A stretch of DNA of 64,000 nucleotides, taken from contig CP087215.1 in the NCBI GenBank assembly GCA_020912385.1, forward strand, positions 1,612,001-1,676,000, written 5' to 3'. The position numbers and the translations under genes are program-made. Within the stretch, counting starts at the first letter, position 1; every line of letters begins with the position of its first letter. Of the stretch, positions 41,579 to 54,298 are shown one piece after another. The notes under the pieces are model-generated. The model did not search any database, was not told the origin of the DNA, and saw nothing but the letters and a program-made list of their open reading frames with translations. Source of the stretch: Neofusicoccum parvum. Its lineage: Eukaryota; Ascomycota; Dothideomycetes; Botryosphaeriales; Botryosphaeriaceae.

Positions 41579-42633
41579 ATGTCGTTCTTACCAAGCTTGC
41601 TGGCCAGGCTATTGGTGTTGTTTACCTTGCATCATGCCAGGGCCTTGGAGAATACGAATTTCTTCTACTTCCCTTCGCTTTCCGAGCCAATACCACAAGT
41701 CATCGCCGGTGACACTCTGAACGTTTCCTGGTCGTCAAGTTATGCGAAAGGTGACCTGTATGTCCACTGCAATAGCGTCCAAGGTATTCACTGTCATCAA
41801 TATGCTCGGCTTGTGCACCAAAGTAACGCCTGAATCAGTTTCGCTCACCCCAAGCCTCGCATCCGCTGCTACTGAACCGATCGTCATCAAGGACACATGG
41901 GATAGCCCATGCCATTTCCAGCTAGGAATCACGAACGGATACGGCTGGTTCGACTCTGGACTGATACAGATCGTGTCAACCACACGTGCCCGCAATCACG
42001 TGCTTCATCTTTCGTTCAACAAAAGCTACACTAGCCTCAACACTACCCCTTTGCTCCCCTTCTTACTATAGCCAAGGTTAATGAAAGAGCCACTGTGTTC
42101 TTTCAAACGCGTAGTATATAGTTAGCTCAGATAGCCTTAATTTACAAGACAGCGGTGTCTTACTTTCTCGCGCCGTTCGACAGATCGTAAACGAGACTCG
42201 CGATGCGACCACCTGGGTAGCAACGGGCTCTTGCACCGCCACTACCACCTCCGGTTCATCGTCGACTGCCGCGGTCACCGCTTCATCAACAGCCGCTGGT
42301 CCAGAGACAACCGGCACTGCAGATTCAGCCTCGGAAACAACAACATGTGAACCAAAACCGTCGGGGCCGGGGCTGGGCGCCGGAGTTGGCATTGGAATCG
42401 GCATTTCTGCTGCCCTCGCTGCAATTCCTATGCTCCTGCTATTTTGCCGACGACGAAAAGAAGGCACATATGAGAAGAACCCTCAGGTTGAAGGTCAACC
42501 TCAGGCTTGGGGTGGATACTACAACAACCAGCACGGACCTGTCCACGAGGTCTCCAGCCAGACACAATACAACGAACTCTCAGCCCCCAATAACAATCTG
42601 ATCGAGCTGGACAGCCAAGGACAAAGGAAATAA
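41579..42633 (+). CDS. Single-pass surface protein with Ser/Thr stalk
   Basis: Signal peptide MSFLPSLLARLLVLFTLHHARA, then an extracellular domain (exon 1 41579-41783; exon 2 from 41839) with TLNVSWSSSYAKGDLYVHCN and DTWDSPCHFQLGITNG. The exon 2 donor is uncertain, near 41990-42000. A last exon begins at about 42182 after TTCGACAG and encodes a Ser/Thr-rich stalk (TATTTSGSSSTAAVTASSTA), a Gly-rich transmembrane helix (GAGVGIGIGISAALAAIPML), a basic stop-transfer CRRRKEG and a cytosolic tail ending at 42633. This layout matches fungal wall-stress-sensor-like or Mid2-like proteins, but there is no WSC domain, so signalling is only a guess. The 3' end lies 87 bp from the convergent transporter gene. 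Confidence 0.7.
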
Positions 42634-42720
42634 TCGCCAAAATATACCCTTATTGTATTTTCGAATTTTATAAGATTTACTACCTTCCCAGGTGCCCATC
42701 CGTTAAAAGTTCCTGACCTC

Positions 42721-44538
42721 TTATTTCACCTGTTCTACATGCTCCGTCCCAGCACCAGACTTGTGGTCGAACAGTCCAGTATTTTCTTTTACTTCTCTTG
42801 CTGCTTCATCCCCAATCGTAGTCTGATACTTGGGGAAATTTCGGACAGAGACCTTGTTGAGGAAAAGCTCGTCAATTTCCTCAAGACTGCGGCCCTTAAG
42901 CTCTGGCATGCAAAGGAAGAAGAATCCGACACAGAGGAAGTTCGCGGCCGCCCAGATATAACCGTATTTAGCGCCCTGGAAAAAGATGTCAGCACCATCG
43001 GGCCTCTCACCAACCACACCGAACCGCTACTCACCCAATTCATATTCTCCGGATTGATAAAATACGGAGTGCAGAAGGCCGTCAGCCACGCCAGAAAGTA
43101 TCCAAGACTCGTCGCTGTTCCCACAGTCCACGACCGCAGTCGTGTACTTACAAGCTCCGTGGCTACCGGATAGCTTGCCGCTCCTACACAGGAGTTGTAC
43201 CCGAAGAAGAACAGCGCGGTGAAGGCGATGAGGCAATCCCTCAGCACAACAGGGCTCGTAGCAACGGACGCCGCGATTGCCAAAGCCAGCATGCAGAGAC
43301 CACAAAACGCCGCGCCGCCCATGAGAATGCTCCGCCGCCCGACTAGATGCCGCATCGCGAACATGCCGCAGTTGACTCCAATGAAGCCGATGCAGGTGTT
43401 CATTACGGAAAACTTGAAGGCCTCGTCAACGGTGAGTCCTCCAACAATCATGAAGTAGGTTGCATAGCTGATGAGGAACCAGATGCCGGAGGCGGTCTGG
43501 CAGGCAATCATGCCGTAGCAGAGGAGCGTGCGGCGGAGGTCGGTGTCTACGCGAATCAGTTCTTGTGCCCTGAGAGGTGGGTCGGCTGGCTCACTCTTGA
43601 ACATATCCAGCACGCCCACGGTCGTCGCGAGCCGCTGCTCTTCCTCGATACCCTTGACCATCTCCGTCCACTCAAGCTCGATGTACTCGAGAGCCACTGA
43701 GTCTCCGCGAAGCGTCTCGAGAGCCTTGCGCGCTTTCTCCGTCCTACCTTTGTTCAGCAGCCAGCGGGGAGACTCGGGGACGAAGAACAGGCCGACTGCG
43801 AGGAAGACTGGTACTATGAAGAGAGTTCCGATCGGGATCTGGTAGGATGCCTTGTCCAGTCTGCTCTTGGTGGCGTTGGTGATTGCTGCGCCGACAATGC
43901 TACCGATGTTGACCCTGAGAGCGTCAAAATTCAACGATCAGTGGTAGCAAATTGACAGAGGTCTCAACTGGTGTACTCACCAGTACGCAAACAGAGCAAC
44001 CATTACGGCGCGCAAATGTGCCGGTGAAGCCTCGGAGGTGTACACGTTAGAAAACGTGACCAGGAACCCATTGGCAAACCCCAGGATCAGGCGGCCCACG
44101 TAGACCGCACCTTTGTTTTCCGTCGCGATCTGGATGATGCATGCCACGGCATTGAGCACACACGCCGTCCACAGCGCCGCCCTACGGCCGTACCAGTGCG
44201 CGAAGAAGCCGGCGACGAGAGAAGACATGAACGACCCGAGCGTCAACAGACTGGTGATCAGCTGCTGAAACGTGCCCTTTGGATACACGGGTCAGCACGC
44301 ACACACGTCGGCCGGCGCTCCAAATGACCCGTGAACTCACATCGATCGCATACCCACCGGCAGCCGCGGGGTCAGGGTACCCAAAGACCACCAGAAACCC
44401 CGGCATCGCCTGCAACCCGCCCACCGCCGCCGAGTCGAGCCCGTACTGCATGTTCGCTATCGACACGACGCAGCAGATGAGCAGGCATTTCCTGTTCGCC
44501 CACAGCGATGTTTGGGGAATCTGCAGTGTGTCCGACAT
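42721..44538 (-). CDS. MFS sugar transporter
   Basis: Exons 44341-44538, 43981-44276, 43035-43914 and 42721-42975 give 542 residues and 12 predicted helices. Sugar-porter signatures: YGRRAALW in loop 2-3 (GRR motif), GRLILGFANGFLV, PESPRWLLNKGR after helix 6, PVATELVSTRLRSWTVG in helix 10-11, and PELKGRSLEEIDELF at the end, the PETKG-type motif of the family. The central loop carries TTVGVLDMF. The sequence looks like the fungal lactose/alpha-glucoside-permease branch rather than the hexose branch, but specificity is not readable. Conventional GTGAGT donors throughout. Confidence 0.9.
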
Positions 44539-45088
44539 CTTGGAGAAAAAGCTACACCCCGCAGAAGCCGATGTGCAGAGGACACCTGCAGTATTTAAAC
44601 GCGTCGGATTCATCTATGCGACGTCCCTTATCTAAATCCGACGTCCTGCCACCCCTCTGGGGTGTCGTGGTGCAGGAAATCCGGGGCCCCGCACTTCGGC
44701 ACTGGGTTGGTTTGGGTTTGGCATGTACCGGGGAATGCGTGCGGGGAAGGGGGGATACGGGGGGCCGATCTTCAGCTCCAAGAACGTGGCCTGCATGCCA
44801 ACGTTTCGTTTCGGCTATTTTGAGCGGTGTAACAGGGGTTCTGGCAAATGAAGGGCGAGCGGAGGCTGGGTTACACTGATGCTGGGAAGCGTCGGCGAGG
44901 CTACATGCCCCTTTTGCTCGTGTTGGCGCCAGTGCGGGCTGAGTAAGTGCTTGCATAACCGCCCGGTGGGATGTAGATTAGGCTGCAGGCTTGAAACCCC
45001 TTCTATTGTGTCTCGGTCTTAAGTCAGATTTGAGCAACAGGAAACCAATCTATTTCCCTTATCGGTGATCTAGCAAATAGAAAATCAT
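44539..45088. other. Intergenic region, 550 bp
   Basis: Promoter of the sugar transporter and 3' region of the amino-acid permease. Contains no convincing frame. Confidence 0.5.
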
Positions 45089-47291
45089 CTACGTCCCTTT
45101 CACGTAGCTCAGGAAGCGCCTCCAAGTTGGCATCTGATAATACGCATCCAGCATGGTGATTTCAGTCACCGTGAGTGCATGGCGTCCGGTTTTCAGGTCA
45201 GCCGTTGCAGCGTCTTGGAACTTGGTGCGGTAACAAATCTTGTGGAGGATGGTGAAAGCGACCACAATGACGACGCCAATCATGTACTGGAAGAAAGAGT
45301 ATACAGATGCCGTCGAGGATCCCTGAATCAAGTAAGTTCATTGCCAATGGAATCAAATGATGCACAGCGCGGTGACATACAATTGGTATCAAACCAACGT
45401 AAATGCAGCAAATAAGCAGCAGTACGCAGCACACGGAAAGCCAGATGGTTGGAAGAGGCCAGGCCCAACACTGGTATGCGTATAGATCGCGGAAGAGCGG
45501 ATCGTTCTGAGCCTTCAGAGCCGCACGGAATCTCCAAGAAGTGAGGCAGATGACCATCCAGACAATGAAAAATGAGGATGACGTGATGGAGCTCAGCCAT
45601 GTGAACACAACCGCGCCGGTGTCTATGTTTATCAGTGGAAGATGAGCTGAAGACTCTGCAGGAAAAACTTACTTGATAGGTTGATGTACGTTAGCATTAC
45701 GGCAATTGCCAAAGTGATGGCCAGACTCCATCTTGGTCTTCCCCTCTTGTCAACGGCTGCCAGGAACCTTGGAATGAGTCCCTGCTCCGCCATGGCGCGA
45801 AGCACTCTAGAAGAAATATAAATACTCTCGACAGCAACTCCAGCAATACCAATCATGATGACAACGTTGAAGAAGTCCGGTACTCCCTTGATACCGGCGT
45901 CGTTCATCGCAATGACAAAGGGGGATGCGGCGGCACCCTGACCTCCGAAGAGACGTTCATCATTCAATGGAACTAGTAGTGTGCAGAAGACGACTGAGAT
46001 CATGTAAAGAAGCGCGTTCCGGTACGGAATGAGCTTGGTGGCGTGGGCCATGGAAATGCGTGGTGATTCTGCCTCGCCGTTCAGGATCCCAACAAAGACC
46101 TGGTCGCCCACAGCCCAGAGGGCGAGAAGCATACAGCTCGAGAATCCCTGACATAGTTTCAGCAATTCATCCACTTTGAATGAATATGGAGCAAACCTGG
46201 AATCCATTGGCGAACACAGGTAAGTTTCTCCAGTACTCGCCAGTGTGAACTCGGCCCGTGGGACCACCGCCAGCAACAATGACAATAGATGTGATGATCA
46301 CGATGATCAGACCAAAGATCTTTAGTAAGCCTGCAAAATACTCATACCAAACGAAGTACTTGTTCGGCAAGAAGAACAGCCCAACGCAGAAGACCATGAA
46401 GACAGTCACTAAACAAAAGTCATCAGCAAGATCCTCGTTAAGTACAGGTCCACGTGATTGTCTTACACCAGACAGCCTCATGAACAGAACTGTCCGCCCA
46501 GTAGTTGACAATTATCGTGAAGACCGTAGCTTCCGCAGACGACACAGCGGTCCAGCCTGCGAGTGTGTCAGTCCAACAGCTTCGTATGTAGGGCTTCCTT
46601 CTTCGGCCTTACCCAGCCACTCAGCAAATCCAGCGGCAAACGCAAGTGAAGGATCAAGCCATCTATGGGCGTAGTTGATGAAGTTCCCTGACACTGGAAA
46701 GGCGATGGTCATCTCGGCCAGCGTCTGCAGTGATGCACCGACGCATGAGCAAAGGATGGCATACGCAATAACCATATTTCCCGGTCCACCTGGATTGTTC
46801 TACGTAAGCACGGCCCCGAAAGGAGGGAAAAGCATTTATTCTTCTTACCATTGTGTAGCGCTTTTCCAGTTGCTACCATAAGACCGCTGCCAATGTTGCA
46901 GCCCAACGATCTGATGCCGCTGTCAGTAATAATCCAAATGAGATTAACAGTCATCCTGGGTAGTCAATTGAGCTTCTGAAGATTTCTTTGGGTTGTTGAA
47001 ACATTTGCATGGATAAATACTCTGTCTCATCCGGCTACCAGGATAGTCTCTCATGGAGTTCATGATGTCGCGTGGGATGCTCGAGTTGTGAAATAGCTTA
47101 CATGATCTACAGCACGTCAGCAAATAAGTTCTACACCGTAGGTAAAAAGTGCTTACATGAACCTGGTGTGCGGAGACATTACGCTTCAGCCTATCTCCTT
47201 CAACGACGAATGTTTCTCCAACATCTTCGTCAACATCCGCCGGTGTAGTCGTGCCTTTGGAAAGGTCTTTTTCTGATTTTTGGTCCATCAT
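45089..47291 (-). CDS. Amino-acid permease (APC superfamily) with a 5-nt microexon
   Basis: Nine exons (47157-47291, 47102-47106, 46849-46910, 46613-46789, 46467-46556, 46197-46408, 45673-46147, 45381-45622, 45089-45322) give 543 residues. Family signs: cytosolic N-terminus with SAHQVHII, the first helix SLGCNIGSGLMVATGKAL, AEMTIAFPVSGNF, an AEWLGW motif in helix 3, VPLNDERLFG, ISSRVLRAMAEQGLIPRFLA with the usual GRPRW, and a charged C-terminal tail ending SYVKGT. These mark fungal GABA/choline-type permeases of the APC superfamily. The exon ATCAT (47102-47106) has a CTGTAG acceptor and GTAAGC donor and is the only way found to join QVH to the first helix in frame. Confidence 0.9.
47102..47106 (-). 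other. 5-nt microexon of the permease gene
   Basis: ATCAT on the minus strand, between ...CTGTAG and GTAAGC. It supplies codon ATC and two bases of the next (AT|A), turning an otherwise impossible phase 0 to phase 2 junction into a continuous frame. Confidence 0.8.
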
Positions 47292-49160
47292 GCGGATTAG
47301 AAGCAGGAAAAAGGTTCTGCAATGATCACCGACAGCCCTACGTGGGGCTGGGGATCTTAAGTATTTCAACCTCTGAGAAGTGGGCGGATTGCAACCTGAT
47401 AACCTTACGACCAACGATGATTGGACGCCGTAGTTTTTGGTTGTAGCAAATCGGAAATGCCGGTCATCTTATGTCAGGGACCCGGCAGAGGTCCAGTTTT
47501 TAACCTCTGACCCTTGCATGCTGTCATGATAACACGATAGTGGCTGCGCAGCATTGCATCATCCCGATAAGGGAAAGTGGGATGGTGATGATAGGGGTGA
47601 CCTTCCTGATGCAAGAGCCCTGAAGCGTCCTCAACAAGGCCCATCCAAAGATACAAAGACGTTAAATGAAAAGAGTACGACAAATTGTTGATTCTCAAAC
47701 ACTACCTACTCCGCATTTCTCATTCTTGACATTGATGTTGTTTCCTGCACTTTCATTTCTCACATCGAACATGCTCCAAGACCGGGATCGCCGCTGACTC
47801 GGCCTGCATTGACGCAACCAGCAAGTACCACGGAGAATACGACAGCTTATCAGCGGGAGACTTACGTTTTCTATGGAGTATGGAAGCATTGTAAGATGTT
47901 GTCATATGTTTTGAGCATATGAACGGTTTAACCCCCGACGTACAGGCACACTCGCATTAGTTGGCTGCAGCACTTCTTTGTATCCCAGATCCTGCATCAG
48001 CACAAATTCTTCCAGAAGGTCTCGCTACATGCATAGATACATGTAAACATACCGTCTTCGGGAGATATGAAGGGTATCTGTACTTCACGGCTCAACAGCC
48101 GCTCCGGGAGACCGTCATGGCTTGTTCTTGCAGAAGTCGTAGCGAGAGTCACATGTGCACGCTTACAGATTAAGCTCATCATCGCTGCTTCTCATTGCAA
48201 ATCTTCAGCGGAGCCTTGAATAGAGCAGAGTGAGTCTATCCAGAGATATTGAGTACTCAAACGACGGGCTGCGGAAACAACACCCTGAAAAATCCCGGGC
48301 ATGCTGTTGAATGGTGACCTTTCTACATCCTAAGACGTATTCCTTCCTCCAACATCGCTGAAGCCCCCTCATTCACCCAAAATGTACTCTTCCCTTCTTG
48401 CTCGTGTGATGTATGGAGCAGCACGGAAGACAAGCTTCGACGACAATGTTAGCGCTTAGCTTATATCTCTGCTCGGTCCGAGACCAGGGCTAAGTGGACC
48501 GACAAATTGCCGCATTCGTCATGATCGCCTGTGACGGCGTTGCCGCTTGCAGCCTGGTAGGAGAGACGAATGTCAGGATGTTCGTTGTAGTTGGTGTGGG
48601 GAATGTGGACTATACGTCGTAGACTGGTAACACGCATGTAGTCCAAATTGGGTCAAATGAGATGAATGAGCACCTTCTGGGACATCTCAGGTGAGCAGTA
48701 CATTTTCTGACAGGCTGCCAGATACTCATTCCGCCGTTAGAACGTCTGCCTGCATGTCTTGGGCGTGACGCAATGATGCAGGGCAGCATCATGGTGTTAG
48801 CGAGTCCTGCGGATCAATGCCTGTAAAGGGCAGTATTCGGAGGGTGTGTAAGCAGCTATCTGATGATGATTGCAGCATGTCAAGCAGGGAGCAGGGGTGA
48901 TGTTTCACAGGCAAAACCGCAGGGGATGAAGCGGGAGGGGTTCAACGTCATCTCAACAAAATCTCTTCGACGCCGTCTCTCTACACGAACTCCACTCTGA
49001 CAGACTCCTTCACTCACCTAACTGCGCCCCTCGTTTATCATCTGGGTATTTCGGGTTTATCATTCCACGTAAACTGCATCCTCCTGCCACTGAAGCCCCG
49101 TCTCTAATGACTGCACCGATTTCTAGAATAAAAAGACGATCCAAAAAAAACGGTGCTTCC
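47292..49160. other. Long intergenic region
   Basis: 1.87 kb between two minus-strand genes. Short frames at 47695-48180 and 48610-48790 have no domains or splice structure. I see no RNA gene or repeat. Confidence 0.5.
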
Positions 49161-50474
49161 TCAAACACCGAGCTTCTCGCTGGCAAGCTTCACACCCTTG
49201 ACGCGGTTGGCGATCTTCTGGAACGCGATGTCTCTGGCGAAGTCCGGGGAGCCGTGCTTGGGCTTGACATCGACGCTGAAGGGGCTGAAGCCGCAGTCGT
49301 CGGTGGCGCCGAGCTGGTCCACGGGGATGAACTTGGCGGCGTTGACGAGCTGCTCGGCAACCTCCTCGGGGGTCTCGACCTTCGGGTCAAGCGGGTTGAT
49401 GACGCCGATGAAGGCGACCTGGTGATCACGCCACGGTCAGCCGACGGGCGGGGTGAACGGGGAGAGTAGCGACTTACCTGCTTCACGCCGTTCGCGTCCT
49501 TGCGGATGGTCTGGCCGATCTCCTTGTAGACCTTCTCCTTGTCGGTCTCGCTGGCGCACTGGATCAGGAAGTAGCCGGCGTTCATCTGGAACATGCTGGG
49601 CAAGAGCTCGTGGTAGTCGACTTCCTTGCTGTGGACGCTGTCGCAGTCGCCGCCGGGGCACGTGTGGATGCCGATGTTCTTGCGCTCGTCGGCGGAGAAG
49701 CGGTCGAGCACCTTGTTGTTCAGGTCGATGAAGGTCTGCAGCAGGTTGGCGCCGGTCCACGGGTTGCGCGGGTCCTTCTTGGACGCCAGGCGGCCCTCGG
49801 TGAAGTCGATGCTGACGCGCTTGGCGCCGGCGTCGAAGCAGCCGCGGATGTCCTTCTCGCACTCGTTCACCAGGTCCTTGACGAACTCGTCCTTGGGGTA
49901 GCCCTCGATCTCGCCTGCGGGGCTGCGTCAGGTGTCTTGCCGGGGCGGGGATCGGCGGCTGGCTTACCGTTCAGCGGGTACAGCAGATACAGCATGCTCG
50001 GGGCGATGACGGCCTGCTTCAGGCTGGCCTTCTTGGCCAGCGGCTTGCTCTTCTTGAAGTAGTCGAAGGCATAGGTGTTGTACTTCAGCGGGCCGGTGAC
50101 GAGGCGCGGCAGCTGGCGGTGGTGGCCGTCGTCGAAGATGGCAAAGTACTGGCCGTCCGCGGCGAGGTTCGCGGAGAGGCCCTTGCCGCCGAGGGTGTCG
50201 ATGATGGGGTAGGTCGCGAACGACGAAGCCTGGTGGAGTCGCGGTCAGCTGCGGCGCGCGGGCTCCAACTACACGCAGTGCGCACCCGCTGCTCGCCGTC
50301 GGTCACGAACTCGGCGCCCGTCTCCTCCATGCGCAGCACCGAGTCGGCGGCGGCCTTGTCCTGGGCGGCCAGCAGCTCGTCGCGCGTGGCGGCGCCGGCA
50401 TCGTAGGCGGCGAACACGTCCTGCAGGTACTTGGGCCTGGGCAGGGATCCGACGGGCTCGGTAGGGATGGGCAT
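49161..50474 (-). CDS. MetE C-terminal-domain-like protein (cobalamin-independent methionine synthase family)
   Basis: Exons 50286-50474, 49968-50229, 49478-49914 and 49161-49418 give 381 residues, about half of a full MetE (about 760). It keeps the catalytic-domain order: start TEPVGSLPRP, DGEQR, a TIM-barrel centre with CFDAGAKRVSIDFTEGRLA, the zinc-ligand candidates His and Cys in NIGIHTCPGGDCDS and the late Cys of QCASE, then VAFIGVINPLDPKVETPEEV and DDCGFSPF (Cys). Family members of this length are common in fungi and bacteria and act as stand-alone methyltransferases; the methyl donor and acceptor here are unknown. It could supply methionine or methylate a metabolite in the neighbouring P450/methyltransferase group. 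No N-terminal folate domain is nearby. Confidence 0.9.
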
Positions 50475-51531
50475 TGTCTCGGCTGCTCGGTGTTTCACGT
50501 CGCTGTTGGTACCGTGGAGTCGGGAGGCTTGTGGGAGCTGGCGCGCGGGTGATGCAGCATGGCGGAGTCTCATATACTGCGTAGTGGGATGCGGGGCCGC
50601 CGAAGCGCGTCAGTCGCGGGCAGCTGAGTCGCGCCGCTGGTGGAGTCGTACGATTGCGGAAGGTCCCTCCGGCGCTGATAGGCCTCTGCTGCCCGCTAGA
50701 CTTGCCCTGGCCCGCCAGGTCCGTCCAAAGAGGCGCTGTGGAGTCTGCTGCGCAAGGGATCCCCGACCAGCTTTTCTACTCTCGCTCGGCCCGGAGCGCG
50801 CCAGCCTGCGGCGTCAACGGCCGGCCTCTTTACTGCTTTCGCCTCACCATCTGGCAGCCCTGGGACCCTGGGACCACCGTTGATCGCGGCGAAGGCCGTA
50901 TTCGCTTTTATTGACCAGCTGACTGCCGCTCCAACTTTTCCGAGCGATCGTCCATCGATCGACCGCCGCGCAGCAGCCACCTGGTGTCTTGTGCTCCTAC
51001 GCAATTGGCACGTCGTACTACGTACGCTGAAAGTTCCACAATACCCGTCCAATTGCGATGCTCGTGTGAGCAACTCTGCGCGCTTCGAGACCGGTATATC
51101 CGCCAAGGCGATACATCCATTCCTCAGCTATATGATTGGCATCTCAGTCGAAGAGTCCCACATCCAGCACTTGAGGACCCGGCTCGACTCGTGCATTCGC
51201 GACAAGACGCTCAACCCATGGCTGCTCCTTGGGAAGGAAGTTGGCTCCTTTCTTAGCCGCGCTTTGCGCGTCGTAGTGTCGCGAGGTTACCGGGGCTGGC
51301 CATTACATAATACCGATTGACCAATAAGCTCGCCCTTAGATTTGCTGATTCTATATCAAGGAAGTAAATTACTTTGACTTTTTTCTGAAATGCGTCTACC
51401 TTACGAACGGTAAGTCTACTTCGGCGGTGAGCAGTTGCAACTTGTCTTTCTAACCTCATCTCCAGCTGAGCTCGGTGTTCTCCCCGTATCAAATCCACTT
51501 TCCACATGAGGTTGAAATGCCCAAAGGTGGT
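50475..51531. other. Intergenic region
   Basis: Promoter of the MetE-like gene and 3' region of the decarboxylase. A plus-strand frame at 50880-51320 has no domain signature; I do not call it. Confidence 0.45.
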
Positions 51532-53681
51532 TTACTGACTCTTCCCAGATGGGTTCATGCGGGCCCGGATCAGATCGATTTGCGTCTGCAGTCTCCAGGG
51601 GATGTCCATTCTTCCCATGTGCACCTCCAGGACCTACGTCCAGCCTTCATCAGCTCCGTTATCGTTTAGCAGCTGCAGTATTGGAGAACTCACCTGAATC
51701 GACTTGGGTGCCGTGTACTCGGGCAACGCCAGTATGGCCTCCAGCTCCTCCTTCGTCCTTGCCTCCCGGCTCCGCTCCTTCCCATCCTTGTCGCCAAAGA
51801 ACTCCAGCATCAGCTGCCAATTCCACGCCGCAATATCGTTGTACTCTGCGTACGCAATCAGTCCGGGCAACTCCGTCAAACCCGCCAGCCCACTCACCTT
51901 CATCCGGCCCATGAATCGCCCTCTCAATCGTGTACCCGCCGTTATTGATCACGAAACTGCGACGCGTCGAGTCAGCCTCCGTCCCCGCCTCCAGCCTCCG
52001 CCGCGCACTCACATGAGAACATTGTCGAACCCGGCCCGCACCATGGTCCCCACCTCCTGCACCGTCAACTGCGCGCTCCCATCGCCCACCACCAACACCA
52101 CCCTCCCCTCCCCTCCCTGCTCCCTTCGCGCCACCGCCGCCCCCAGCGCCGCCGGCACCGCGAACCCGATCGACCCGTAGTACACCTGTGTAACGTATGT
52201 CACGCGCTCGGGAAAGGCCGCGTCGGGCAGCCCGAACTGCGCGGTGCCCGACTCGGCCAGCAGGACGTCGCCGGGGCGCAGGAAGGCGCCGACGCGGGGC
52301 CAGAGCCAAGCCTGCGTGATGTCCGGGACTTCTGCAACTCCCGCCGGCGGCGGCGACGACGGGATCGCGGGCCGGGGCACCTCGGGCAGCCTCGCGGGGT
52401 CGACGGCGGCCATCAGGGCGGCCAGCACGGCCCGGATGGGGGCGTCGGCGAAGGGCTGGCCGCGGACGACGGCGCCGTGCGGGTGCAGCGAGACGAGCTT
52501 GGCGGGCGGGATGGCGCGCGTGTGCCCGCCGGTGTTGGAGTCGGAGAGGAGCGGCCCCAGGTCGAGGACGAGGTCGCTGGCGTCCTCGACGGCGGCGGCG
52601 ACGCCCGGGTGCGAGACCTTGCCGTTGTAGATGCCGTGGAAGTAGGGCGTCGGCTCGTCGATGATGCCCTTGCCCATGGACGTCGAGAAGGTGGGGAAGC
52701 GGAGGATGTCGAGGAGCTGCCGCGCTTGAGGGGCGGCGCGGTGGCGCGCTACGAGGCAGTCTACGATGACGACTGGGTTCCGCGCGGCGTACAGCGCGGA
52801 TAGGATGGCCTCTATGACGGTGGCTGCGACCGGGGGTTGGGGCGAATCCAATGGCTGTGGTGGCGATGTTGGGACGACCGTTTGGTGCACGAAATCCATC
52901 GGCACGAATATGTAGACCGGAAGTGACACTTCGAGACATTTGCGGAGGACGCGCTATGCTACCTGGTTAGCTAAGACTCCTGTTGTGGTGTGTAGCAACA
53001 CTTGCATCCAATTCAGCAGTTGCGGTGTTGATGTCGTCAAGCCAGCAGTGTGCGGCACGGACGTGGCTTGAGATTTTCTCGTAAACCTGTCTCTGCTTAG
53101 CATGGCATGCGGCATAGCCAACTGAGAATACAAACCCTGTGGTCCGGATTAGGCCCAAGGCAATGGTGGATCATAGCTCGTTTCTTCTGCACTGCCGTTC
53201 CAGTCGTTCCGACAACATGTATCAGTTTGACTTGCTCGGTATATGCGCCAGCCACTCCATTCAGAGCAGACAGTTCTCCAACGCCCATTGTCGTGACGAC
53301 TGACTGGCTGTTAGCTGAGGGGCCGAGTTGAGTTCCAGATTACCCCACATACTGACTCCCGGGCTCTGCTTCACCCTGCAGTAGCCATCGGCGGCGTAGG
53401 CAGCACCGAGCTCGTTCGCAGTGCCAACTGCTCAACGCATCAGCATGCTCCACAGAAATTCAGGCCATCGACAAACGAACCCCATGATAGTTCTTTGACG
53501 TCGTTGATATAGTCAAGAAGCTCCAGGTTCATGTCCCCAGGTACGCCGAAGATGCTGGAAACGCCCAACGCTGCGATGCTGCCGACACAATTGGATCAGG
53601 AAATGCACCCTTGAAGTTACGATCCTGCTCTAAGACATACCGCTGCCAAAGATAGAGGCCGAGAGGAACTTGTTGCGCCAT
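51532..53681 (-). CDS. TPP-dependent 2-keto acid decarboxylase (pyruvate decarboxylase-like)
   Basis: Nine exons (53641-53681, 53481-53578, 53427-53344, 53136-53299, 53000-53086, 52013-52953, 51898-51956, 51694-51845, 51532-51633) give about 575 residues. Catalytic residues of yeast-type PDC are all visible: Asp in FGVPGDMNLELLD, Glu in TANELGAAYAADGY, the His pair in MIHHCLG, and Glu in GGYTIERAIHG. The TPP/Mg motif is VVGDGSAQLT to VINNGG. Only the 46-nt intron at 52954-52999 uses a weak donor (GTTGCT). The middle domain is divergent and Pro/Ala-rich. It may therefore be a decarboxylase for a larger substrate, such as phenyl- or indolepyruvate, not housekeeping PDC; that is inference. It decarboxylates 2-keto acids to aldehydes in the cytosol. 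Confidence 0.87.
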
Positions 53682-54298
53682 CTTGGATGCTGCTGTGGAT
53701 CGTCAACCAATGGAGGAATCTGTGCAGGCCAGCAAAGCAGAAGTTGTGGCAAGCGACTCGATAAATACATCTCAACATCTGAAATCAGAACTTCCTAGAT
53801 ATCGACTTGATAGCGAGCGAGATTACAAAGCCGCGGATTCCCGCCGCGGTGTTGGCTTCCACGGGTCGGCTCCTGCGGCCCCACATTGGGGTAACCCGGA
53901 GGCTCCGCGTTTAGCCTGAGCTATCCGCGCATCAGATACAAAAAGTTTCCACGGCTGGTAAGCCGCACTTCTTGTTCCACTATCTCGTGAGATTATCCAC
54001 ACGCAATATGGAGCGTTTCGAGCTGTGTATAACGCCACTTTCTCTCATCAACTCCGATACCGCGTTGCCGAAGCCGTCTCACGTCAGCTTGCGGATTTCT
54101 CCTGTTCTGTAAACGATTGAAACAGCAAACAAGTGGTCTAGGAGATTTCCTGTAGCTTATCAAAGTCTCCAATCACCGCGCCTGTTGCCTTCTCTTGCAT
54201 TTGATCGTCCTTTCAGCCTGTCAAACTCCAGTTCCCTGCTTGGGTGCAACCTGTCTGACAACCCTCCCTCCAACCCGTCACAGAACCCTCATTCTCCA
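53682..54298. other. Intergenic region, 617 bp
   Basis: Decarboxylase promoter (minus strand) and P450 3' region. No gene seen. Confidence 0.5.

Noticed and set aside
41945..41956. GGTTCGA match to a tRNA B box
   Set aside because: It lies inside a protein-coding exon and no cloverleaf can be folded around it.
47961..48173. Short plus-strand frame with a signal-like start and several Cys
   Set aside because: No ATG at a suitable place and no splice or promoter signs.
50880..51320. 146-residue plus-strand frame
   Set aside because: No domain, no good start context, lies in a promoter and 3' region.
51659..52939. 426-residue minus-strand frame at 51.7-52.9 kb
   Set aside because: Same strand but the wrong frame of the decarboxylase; the correct frame has TPP motifs and consistent splicing.
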